Assembly (NCBI GenBank): GCA_002786225.1
Contig: PEQN01000001.1
Location: forward strand, 186,001-250,000
Length of the DNA stretch: 64,000 bases
Direction: 5' to 3'
From: Leptospira sp.
Lineage (GTDB): Bacteria > Spirochaetota > Leptospiria > Leptospirales > Leptospiraceae
The notes below the pieces were generated by a model, which worked only from the letters and a program-made list of their open reading frames with translations, did no database searches and was not told the DNA's origin. The position numbers and the translations under genes are program-made. Numbering within the stretch: position 1 is the first letter of the stretch; every line of letters starts with the position of its first letter. This document shows positions 45,472 to 53,265 of this stretch, one piece after another.

Positions 45472-46806
45472 CTAATAAAATAATTGTAACTGTGATCTAA
45501 TTTCATAGCTTCCTATAGTTAAAGCGGGATCACCATTTAATTTAAAGTAATCTGCCTGCCATTTTAAATTATGTTTGGAAAAATAATAAGAAACTCCAGC
45601 TCCAACTTCACGTCCATATTTAACATTAGGATTCGTACCATCCCAAGGTTTATATTCACCCCACCTTGCTGTAAGCTCCCAATTATTTTTAAATAAATAG
45701 GAAGTTTGAACAAAGTATCCATACATAGATCTTGAATATTCTCTTTGGATTTGGTTGCTTACATTTCTTTCTTGGTAAGGAAGATTTGCTTTTCTTGAAA
45801 TGAATTCCGTTAAAAAAGTATAACCCATCCATTTTAGCATAATATCTGAGGCATAGTGAGTATAATCAAATCTAGCAAATCTATATTCAGATCCAAAAGT
45901 GGACCTTTCTCGATTTGTATTTTTATTAAATGCACCTGCAAATCCTATCGCAATCTTTGGACTTCTTTCTCGTGCAAAATCAGTTTCTGCTAGCAATTCA
46001 TCATCAACACCAGCCAGTCTATTCCTTAAAAAGTTTCCTAATGGATAATACGTTATCTTACCGATAGTGAGCAAACCAGGTCCCTGGGAAGTTCTATTCC
46101 TACCATCGCCGCCGAACACACCTAAATTGATGCTAAATCTATTTGATAAACCAAATAAATTATTTGAAAAAGCTTGGATGCCAACATCCCTGTCTAGGTT
46201 TAATTCACCATTAACTATAGATCTATCTGGTAATTGCAAAGCTCCTGAAGATATTAATCTTTGTCTATTGAATGGAACTTTCATTTGGCCAAATGAAAAT
46301 TTTATTCTATTGAATCCGTTGTATGTAATTATGGCATCTCTAAGAGGAACATCTTTATCGATCTCTTGGTCTCGTTCAGCAAATCCCAACTGAACATTGT
46401 AATGCCATTCATCACCTTTAATTTTTCCTCGATTAATCATCCTTAGACGACGAATTTCAAAAGTTGTTCCTTCTCTTTGTTTATCTTCTGGAACAATTCT
46501 GCTAGTACTTCTCATTTGTCCACGGATTCGAATATTCATCAGGGACTCACCGTCATCACTCGTAATTGTGAACCCTTCTCCAACTTTAGATGTAAACCAA
46601 TTAGATTGAAAAGTTGAATTAGTTTTAGATTTTTGAGATGGCTCTTTCTCTTTTGGATCTTGTTTTTGCTTTGCGGAATCATCAGCAACTGATTCATTCT
46701 CTACTAATTTTTTATTTGAGCTTGCTTCCTCCTTTATTCCTTGTGAGAGCAGGATGGAAATAGGCATTAATACGATTACAAAAAAAAATAAAATAGGGGA
46801 TTTCAT
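45472..46806 (-). CDS. OprP/OprO-type outer-membrane porin
   Basis: From the ATG at 46806 the product has about 444 residues. A signal peptide (MKSPILFFFVIVL...) is followed by a charged low-complexity linker (about 25-70) and a beta-barrel with IRIRGQMRST, the FEIRRLRMINRGKIKGDEWHY block, and KFSFGQMKVPFNRQ. These match the phosphate-selective porin O/P family. It ends in SQLQLFY, with a C-terminal aromatic residue as in barrel proteins. GTG at 46824 was rejected because the signal peptide starts at 46806. The solute is unknown. Confidence 0.88.
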   Translation of the reverse strand: MKSPILFFFVIVLMPISILLSQGIKEEASSNKKLVENESVADDSAKQKQDPKEKEPSQKSKTNSTFQSNWFTSKVGEGFTITSDDGESLMNIRIRGQMRSTSRIVPEDKQREGTTFEIRRLRMINRGKIKGDEWHYNVQLGFAERDQEIDKDVPLRDAIITYNGFNRIKFSFGQMKVPFNRQRLISSGALQLPDRSIVNGELNLDRDVGIQAFSNNLFGLSNRFSINLGVFGGDGRNRTSQGPGLLTIGKITYYPLGNFLRNRLAGVDDELLAETDFARERSPKIAIGFAGAFNKNTNRERSTFGSEYRFARFDYTHYASDIMLKWMGYTFLTEFISRKANLPYQERNVSNQIQREYSRSMYGYFVQTSYLFKNNWELTARWGEYKPWDGTNPNVKYGREVGAGVSYYFSKHNLKWQADYFKLNGDPALTIGSYEIRSQLQLFY

Positions 46807-46876
46807 ATGGCTCATCAGTAACACTGAAATTGTCTAATAGACAAGTCTCTACCCCACAATTAATCATTCAATTCAA

Positions 46877-48055
46877 ATGCTAAAATTTTTTACTCAAATA
46901 ATATTATTTTTATTTTTTTCGAATTGCTTAGTAAAAAATCATGAAGCTGCTCGTTATACCAAAAATTTCAATTTGTTAAATCAATCCATTCTAGAACAAT
47001 TTGAAGACTATGACCAAAGACAAATTCTTTATGGAAACTTAAATCCAAAGCTAGAAAATCAACTTTTTAAAGATGGATCTGATAATCTCTATATAGTTAT
47101 GAACGGGAAATTCTTAAACAATTCCCAACTTCTACTGCAAACAAGTTCCCAAGAGAAGAAAGATTCTGATTATTTACTACGAATTGAATATAAAAAAATT
47201 AAATGGAATGAGGAAGATCTTTACCAAGTTAAGCGAAAGCAAACGAATAGAATGGGAGACTTTAAACCTTCTATATTTTGGGAGAATCTTTCAAGAATGA
47301 TCGAGCAAGATATTAAGACTTCTTTTACACAACAGCAACTTTGTAAAAGCTTCAAATGCCTTGTGGAAGAAACAAAAGATTTCAAAATTTTAACTTATGA
47401 ATTTGATGAGAAAACTAAATCTGAATACCCAGAATTCTATGAGAAGTACGCTACAAGATTTGACCTGTTGAAATTTAAAACCTTAATTATTCCAAATGGG
47501 AACTATTCTACACCCATCATTGTTGAAAATGATAAACGAAAATTGATTATTAAGCTTCCTAGAAACGGTTCTATGATATGGAAGAATCCGAGTCGCCTGA
47601 ATTTTGTTTTGGATTTTACCTTAAAAACCTACGGACTTACTTTTAAAGTAAATCAAATGCAATATATAATAAACTATAAAAAAGAAGGCTCTACTGAATA
47701 TCTTTCAGGAAGATTTTTTGGAATCCCTGAATACAATTTGGACGGAAGATTTTTTTATATCATACCTCAGGGTCTTGTAGATTTTTTTATCCCGGGCAAT
47801 ATTGAAAAGTATCTTGATAAAGGATTAACTTTAGTTACAGTTGGTTCAGATGGAAAAAGTGGGAGTCATTTCCATGCTAAATATTTTGGAAAAGGAAAAT
47901 CAGCTTATTTCACTAATGAATCTTACTCTGAAGTGTATCAAAAACGATTCTCTCTTTTCGCAAGTAAAGAAACACAAAAGCAGAAAAATAAAGGTGACAT
48001 TGAATTCTTTATTCGGGATTTGTGGTCGGAGATTGCGAGGGATTTGGAACCTTAG
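46877..48055 (+). CDS. Lipoprotein of unknown function
   Basis: The 392-residue product has a signal peptide ending in FFSNC (about Cys 17). The body is mixed alpha/beta and Lys/Asn-rich, with YLSGRFFGIPEYNLDGRFFY and a GSDGKSGSHFHAKYFGKG turn. No enzyme motif is seen. It is divergent from the porin operon with about 70 bases between them. Its last 47 bases overlap the end of the convergent TPR gene. Confidence 0.7.
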   Translation: MLKFFTQIILFLFFSNCLVKNHEAARYTKNFNLLNQSILEQFEDYDQRQILYGNLNPKLENQLFKDGSDNLYIVMNGKFLNNSQLLLQTSSQEKKDSDYLLRIEYKKIKWNEEDLYQVKRKQTNRMGDFKPSIFWENLSRMIEQDIKTSFTQQQLCKSFKCLVEETKDFKILTYEFDEKTKSEYPEFYEKYATRFDLLKFKTLIIPNGNYSTPIIVENDKRKLIIKLPRNGSMIWKNPSRLNFVLDFTLKTYGLTFKVNQMQYIINYKKEGSTEYLSGRFFGIPEYNLDGRFFYIIPQGLVDFFIPGNIEKYLDKGLTLVTVGSDGKSGSHFHAKYFGKGKSAYFTNESYSEVYQKRFSLFASKETQKQKNKGDIEFFIRDLWSEIARDLEP

Positions 48056-49589
48056 ATTGATTGATATCTAAGGAATTATTTAAACTGGATACTTTTCCCT
48101 TAGTCTTTAGAAACTCCATAAAATTTTGATTTTTCCTAAGACCTTCAAAATCATCCTCTGTTAAGGCAAGATCCCAATAAGATTCTTTAATTTCTGTAGC
48201 TTTAATTATATACTTTTCTGCGTTAGCTTGCTCACCAAGAGATGCATAAGATTTTGCAGTTAAATAATAAGCAGCTGATGAACGGTCAACCTTCAACAAA
48301 AGTTGTAGAGCTTTCTTAGGATTTCCTGAATAATAATTCGCCTTCCCTCTATAGAAAAGATATTCACGGTCTTCGGGAAAAGTTTTCTGAATCATTTGGA
48401 AATAATTTTCAGCTATAGAATATTTTTCTAAGTTTGTATATTCTCTTGCTATTTTCAAAAAGCCGAGGTGCAAACTATCAGGTATAGATTCTAACTTGGA
48501 GTATTTGTTTTTAACTTTAGCTTCAAAGGAGAATAAAGGAATGGCGTTTTTATTATTAGATTCATATTTACAAATTGCATTGTACATGCTTATTTCTAAA
48601 TTTTTCGAATTATCTTTCAGGATGCGTTCTGAAGTTGATAGACACTTTTCCCAATTGCTGGATTCATTATACAAATATACAAGAGCTACAAGAGGAGTAT
48701 CCTTGTTGCTATATTTATATGAACTTAATAATGATTCTTCTGCTTCTGTATATCGCTTAAGTTTAAACAGTGAAATTCCTTCATTCAGATTGAGAAAGTA
48801 AAGAAAATTCTTATCGTCTTCAGAGATATGTTTCTTAGAAGCTTGAAAGTATTCTAAGGACTCAAAGTATTTTTCTAATCTTGATAATGTAACACCTAAT
48901 TTATAAGAATAGCTTGGTTTATTTGGATATTTTGCAACCAATGGCTTCATATATGATTCTGCTTTCTTATAATCCTTTTCATTGAAAGCCATAAGTGCCA
49001 ACTCCCAACGAGTTTCTTCATCATTAGGATTCTTCGAAAGGATTGCTTCGTATTCAGATTTTGTTTTCTTAGATTGACTAGGAGAGTCATCCGATTGATT
49101 CGAGAGGTTGGAACTGGAATGATGTGCTATTCTTGAGGGAGACTTTCCTCTATTTGCACTTGCTCTTTCATAGATCTTCTGCACCTCCTCATTTCCAGGA
49201 TTGGAATTTAAATATTTACTAGAGTAAGAAGCTGCAAGGTCCCACTCTTGGTAATAATTATAATATAAGGCTAGCTTTAATAGAGAGGTGTTTCTATGGC
49301 TTTTAGAAAGATCTGCATCGACTGCTTTGCGAAACATGGATATTGATTTATTAAAGTCCTTCTTACTTTCATAAATATATCCCATATAAACATAGGGGGT
49401 TCCATCATTAGGATGGCTGTCAGCATAGCTCTGAAACTGCTTTAAAGCGGTGGCATAACTTTTCTGAGAATAGGATTTCTTTGCATCTTTAAGCTCGGTA
49501 GGTTCCGATTTACCAACTTGAGTAAATAATGGTGAAGAAACGAGAATGCATAGAATAATAGAAATCGTAAAAATTTTGAAATTCTTCAT
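48009..49589 (-). CDS. Secreted tetratricopeptide-repeat protein
   Basis: The 526-residue product has a signal peptide (about 1-23). Many TPR-type helix pairs follow: AYSQKSYATALKQFQSYAD with PYVYMGYIYESKKDFNKSI, then copies such as EETRWELALMAFNEKDYKKAE, PSYSYKLGVTLSRLEKYFESL and REYLFYRGKANYYSGNPKKA. A Ser-rich linker lies at about 150-175. It is probably a periplasmic or membrane-associated scaffold. The partner is unknown. Confidence 0.87.
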   Translation of the reverse strand: MKNFKIFTISIILCILVSSPLFTQVGKSEPTELKDAKKSYSQKSYATALKQFQSYADSHPNDGTPYVYMGYIYESKKDFNKSISMFRKAVDADLSKSHRNTSLLKLALYYNYYQEWDLAASYSSKYLNSNPGNEEVQKIYERASANRGKSPSRIAHHSSSNLSNQSDDSPSQSKKTKSEYEAILSKNPNDEETRWELALMAFNEKDYKKAESYMKPLVAKYPNKPSYSYKLGVTLSRLEKYFESLEYFQASKKHISEDDKNFLYFLNLNEGISLFKLKRYTEAEESLLSSYKYSNKDTPLVALVYLYNESSNWEKCLSTSERILKDNSKNLEISMYNAICKYESNNKNAIPLFSFEAKVKNKYSKLESIPDSLHLGFLKIAREYTNLEKYSIAENYFQMIQKTFPEDREYLFYRGKANYYSGNPKKALQLLLKVDRSSAAYYLTAKSYASLGEQANAEKYIIKATEIKESYWDLALTEDDFEGLRKNQNFMEFLKTKGKVSSLNNSLDINQSKVPNPSQSPTTNPE

Positions 49590-49614
49590 TAAACCCTTGG
49601 CTTTTAGACCAAGC

Positions 49615-51216
49615 CTAAATCCTTTTTGATTTCTCAGAGGCTAGCTGTCTAGCGGCTTTTAAAGAAACACTCATAGTTGTAATTTGTGGATTCACAGAGA
49701 GACCTGTCGGATAGACAGAAGCATCCATCACAAAAATATTTTCATGGCCATAAAGCTCTAAATTGGGAGCAACTGCACCTTGGTCTTCTGATGCAGCTGC
49801 TTGGATGGAACCATGTGGGTGTGCTGAACCAATAGCAAGATAGCCAGGAGCAAAATTTTCTTTCAAAATCCAATCAAAGTTCATGCCTGCTTCCACAGGA
49901 ATTGGTGCAGTAAATCTTGGAAATGGCATTACCAACTCAGTAGCTCCTGCTGCTACACTAACTTCCGCTAAAGCCTTCAAGCCTCTAAGCATATTTCTTC
50001 CATCTGTTGGAGTCATTTCAAAATATACTTTTCTTTTGCCGAAGCTCCATTTCACAGAAGCATTTGCTTCGCCGTCTGCTCCATCACGAACAAGTACAAT
50101 TCCCGCATTGTAATTTGAGTAATCTTTCAATACAGAAAATTGTGTATTTCCATAGAAGGGTACCAAAGAAGAAGCTAGGGTTGGTCGGTAGGGTGCAACT
50201 TCTAACCAATACCCATAACCTGAGCCTTCTTGGTTGTGACCGTCTTTGATCACAACAGACTGAGGAGGACCTTTGTACATATTGATTTCATTTTTATATT
50301 TTGCAAAAATAGATGATGTAGGATGAACTTTTAGATTTCTTCCTACCCAATCATTTCCAAGGGAAGATCTTTGGAGAAGAGCTGGACCTTCAATTGCTCC
50401 AGCAGATACGATAACGATAGGAGCAGAAATTTCCATCTTTTCAATAATTTGGGAAGGTGCTTTCTCGTATGCATCTGGTGAAAATTCAGCATATACAGTT
50501 TTCATTTTCCCATCAGAAATCTTGGTAGCTCTCATATTAGGAACAACTATTGCTCCATGCTCCAATGCATCGGGAATCCAAGTTAAGAAAGTTGATTGCT
50601 TAGCATTGATAGGACAACCTAATCCACATCGACCCAGGCCTATGCAACCTCGGTTATTATTTTTTAGTATTTCTGGGTGTAGTCCTAACTTTTTACCACC
50701 AGTCATTAAGATATTATTGTTCGCATTTATTAATTCATTTGGTACAAAATGCACGCCAAGTCTTTCGTGGACTTGGTCCACATAAGATTTCATGTCTTCT
50801 AGACCATAACCAGTCCAACCAAAACGATTCGCCCATTCATTGGTTACGTAATCAGGAGGATAGAGGGATGTCTGCCAATTTACTGTAGTCGATCCTCCTA
50901 AGGTTCTACCTTGGACTATACTCAAGGTTTGGTCCTCAGCAACGATAAATCCTGCATCTCTGTACATTCTTGCCTGAGCAAGAAATTCATCTCCCGTGAA
51001 TTGGCTAGGAGTTAGGTAAGGACCTTCTTCTATGAGTGCAACCTTCCAACCACTTTTCGCAAGTTCAGCAGCCGCAACAGCACCACCAGCACCAGAACCT
51101 ATAACTACAACATCAACACTTAACTTCCACTTCGCGTCTTTTATGCCTTCTTGTTTGATTACTTCGGCATGCTTTTTGGGTGTTATGATTTTTGAATTGA
51201 TTAATGGTATGCTCAT
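49615..51216 (-). CDS. GMC-family FAD oxidoreductase
   Basis: The 533-residue protein has an FAD fold with VIGSGAGGAVAAAELAKSG (38-56), QGRTLGGSTTVNWQTS, and a C-terminal GSAHPHGSIQAA...VMDASVYPTGLSVNPQITTM block typical of GMC oxidoreductases. A cysteine cluster GCIGLGRCGLGCP (about 194-206) resembles that in membrane-linked GMC dehydrogenases of the gluconate/alcohol group. The gene 43 bases upstream encodes a small gluconate-dehydrogenase-subunit-3-like protein, its likely partner. The substrate may be a sugar, alcohol or sterol. An AGGAG site precedes the ATG. Confidence 0.92.
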   Translation of the reverse strand: MSIPLINSKIITPKKHAEVIKQEGIKDAKWKLSVDVVVIGSGAGGAVAAAELAKSGWKVALIEEGPYLTPSQFTGDEFLAQARMYRDAGFIVAEDQTLSIVQGRTLGGSTTVNWQTSLYPPDYVTNEWANRFGWTGYGLEDMKSYVDQVHERLGVHFVPNELINANNNILMTGGKKLGLHPEILKNNNRGCIGLGRCGLGCPINAKQSTFLTWIPDALEHGAIVVPNMRATKISDGKMKTVYAEFSPDAYEKAPSQIIEKMEISAPIVIVSAGAIEGPALLQRSSLGNDWVGRNLKVHPTSSIFAKYKNEINMYKGPPQSVVIKDGHNQEGSGYGYWLEVAPYRPTLASSLVPFYGNTQFSVLKDYSNYNAGIVLVRDGADGEANASVKWSFGKRKVYFEMTPTDGRNMLRGLKALAEVSVAAGATELVMPFPRFTAPIPVEAGMNFDWILKENFAPGYLAIGSAHPHGSIQAAASEDQGAVAPNLELYGHENIFVMDASVYPTGLSVNPQITTMSVSLKAARQLASEKSKRI

Positions 51217-51259
51217 GTATTGCTCCTGAAGAATAATGTAACCTCTGATATAATGGCTA

Positions 51260-51757
51260 TTATGCGTTATAACCCATATAAGTTTGAAATCTTTTATCAG
51301 AAGATAATAAAAAGAATGAAAATTGTCTTAAAATACTATAAAGTCCTCTCTTCATCACCAAACTTGAAGTCTTCCAGCTGAGTAACCTTCTTTCCATTTC
51401 ATCTTTATTGAGTTCACTTAATGGAGTAAAAGAAAAATCCAAGGCAAATGCAATCAATGTAGAAGAAGGGATTCCTGCTAGAAAAAGGATCAAATCTTCC
51501 GTCTCAATCGGATAGGGGTGTCCATAAACATAATTGTCTAAGGCTAAGCCTAAATCAAAATCGGGAACTGGATTACCTTCCAAAAATACTTTTTGTATAG
51601 CATGGAAACCAAGATAATCATTTTCTGAAATACCTTTGAGTTTAGGAATGTTGCCATGGGCGGAGCATCCAATAGTTTTGGATCCGATATATAAAACAGC
51701 GGATACTTTTGCAAAAAGCTTTAAAAACTTATTTCTTGAAATTGTATTCTCTATCAT
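51260..51757 (-). CDS. Small subunit-3-like partner of the GMC oxidoreductase
   Basis: The 165-residue product has an N-terminus SRNKFLKLFAKVSAVLY followed by GC, which resembles a twin-arginine signal (SRRxFLK) except that the second Arg is Asn. The helical body and the position just upstream of the GMC gene match the gluconate 2-dehydrogenase subunit 3 family, whose members help export their catalytic partner. The Cys after the hydrophobic stretch (KTIGCSAH) could make it a lipoprotein instead. Confidence 0.65.
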   Translation of the reverse strand: MIENTISRNKFLKLFAKVSAVLYIGSKTIGCSAHGNIPKLKGISENDYLGFHAIQKVFLEGNPVPDFDLGLALDNYVYGHPYPIETEDLILFLAGIPSSTLIAFALDFSFTPLSELNKDEMERRLLSWKTSSLVMKRGLYSILRQFSFFLLSSDKRFQTYMGYNA

Positions 51758-51876
51758 AAATATTAATTATATCGAACAATCGCATCGTAAAAAAAGACTG
51801 TCTAGTAAAATTTTCAATTACAAATAAAATTATCAATGTAGACAACAATCAATTCTTAAAGAATATTATTCCAGAA

Positions 51877-53238
51877 ATGCAAAAAGAACAAAATAATAAG
51901 ATTCTAATAAAAAGAATTTTGCTTATAACAAATTATTCAATTTTATTTTTAATTGTATCTTGCCGTTTTATGACTCTCCGTTATAATATTTGGACAGATC
52001 CCGAACAATCTCCACCCCTACCATTTAGTGCACTTATGGATGGTGCTAATTTTGGTCCTAAGTCAGAAGGAAGATGGAATCGAGATGTTACTGCTCTTGT
52101 TTTGCATACAACCAAAGGATTGCCTACTCAGAAATTTCTACAAGAGGCATGGAATAGTAAGTGGAATGTTCACTTAGTTATTGATAGCAAAGGAGAAATC
52201 TATGGAGAAGAATTTCCAGCAAGTGTTCTTTACCCAACCTCTCCCGGAATTGATGCTGTAGCTATTCACATCGTTCTTGAAGGAGATACAAAAAGTATCC
52301 TCAACAATACTAAACAACTTACTCGAACTAAAATGCTTCTCTCTTCTCTCTGCCAAAAACTGAAAATTCCTTTTAATAACTATGATGTTAGCTCAAAGCT
52401 AGGAATATTTACGCATTTGCAAGTTAAAAAAAGATTTGGAGGATTTATTGATATCAACGATCTAGGAGAATCTCAAATCTTAGAATTGCTCCTAAAAGAA
52501 TTAGGCGGGAAATATTTTTCAGAAAATGAATGGAAGAATCGTTTTGAAAAAGATTGGGTTCTGAGAAAGGAAAATATTTCTGCAATAAAGAAAGCATTCC
52601 AACCAGATAGAGGAAGAGGAATTACACCAACACCTAAAGTTGAAATCAAATCCATTGAACAAACCAAGGACAATCTTGCAATTGAATCTAAAAGAATCCA
52701 ATATGCTTTCAAAGGTACAATCTCACCTACCTGCCTAGTTCTTCATTATACAGCGATACCAACCTACGAAAAGTCTATCTCTGTGCTAGAAGCTAGAGCA
52801 TTAAATGCTACATTTCTTGTTGATAAGGATGGTAAAGCTTACCAAATCTTGGACAGTTTGTATGAGTTGCCTTCAACAGCATATGGAACGAATGAAAAAT
52901 GTGTTCAAATGGAAATTGTTGGAAAGGATACTGAAGATTTAATTTCAAATGAAGTGCAAATTGCAAAGGTACTTGAATTAACTAAAGAGCTATCAATAAA
53001 ATTCAATTTCCCATTATCTAACCAACGAATCGAAAGTTTTCATGGCGTTTATTCTCATACCCAAGCTAAAAAGAAATTTGGAGGATCGATTTACCTAACA
53101 GGAAAGGATTTTGATCCAGGAGAAGCATACATGGAACTCATCTTGACCAAAGCAGGAGGCACTTACTTTCCAGAAAAAGATTGGTATGATCGCCAAGGCA
53201 ACAATTGGGTTATTCTAGATAGGAAATTTCAACCTTAA
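51877..53238 (+). CDS. Lipoprotein with two amidase_2 (PGRP-like) domains
   Basis: The 453-residue product has a signal peptide ending in LIVSC (Cys 29). The first domain (about 70-210) has ALVLHTTKG and FTHLQVKKRFGG. The second (about 280-440) has CLVLHYTAIPT, YSHTQAKKKFGG and DFDPGEAYM. These are the zinc-binding blocks of N-acetylmuramoyl-L-alanine amidases. The second copy has both His and the downstream Asp. The first lacks an obvious third ligand (GFIDINDLGE) and may be inactive. It probably acts on peptidoglycan in the periplasm. Confidence 0.85.
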   Translation: MQKEQNNKILIKRILLITNYSILFLIVSCRFMTLRYNIWTDPEQSPPLPFSALMDGANFGPKSEGRWNRDVTALVLHTTKGLPTQKFLQEAWNSKWNVHLVIDSKGEIYGEEFPASVLYPTSPGIDAVAIHIVLEGDTKSILNNTKQLTRTKMLLSSLCQKLKIPFNNYDVSSKLGIFTHLQVKKRFGGFIDINDLGESQILELLLKELGGKYFSENEWKNRFEKDWVLRKENISAIKKAFQPDRGRGITPTPKVEIKSIEQTKDNLAIESKRIQYAFKGTISPTCLVLHYTAIPTYEKSISVLEARALNATFLVDKDGKAYQILDSLYELPSTAYGTNEKCVQMEIVGKDTEDLISNEVQIAKVLELTKELSIKFNFPLSNQRIESFHGVYSHTQAKKKFGGSIYLTGKDFDPGEAYMELILTKAGGTYFPEKDWYDRQGNNWVILDRKFQP

Positions 53239-53265
53239 ACCTAGTAAATATCTTGTCTAATAGAT

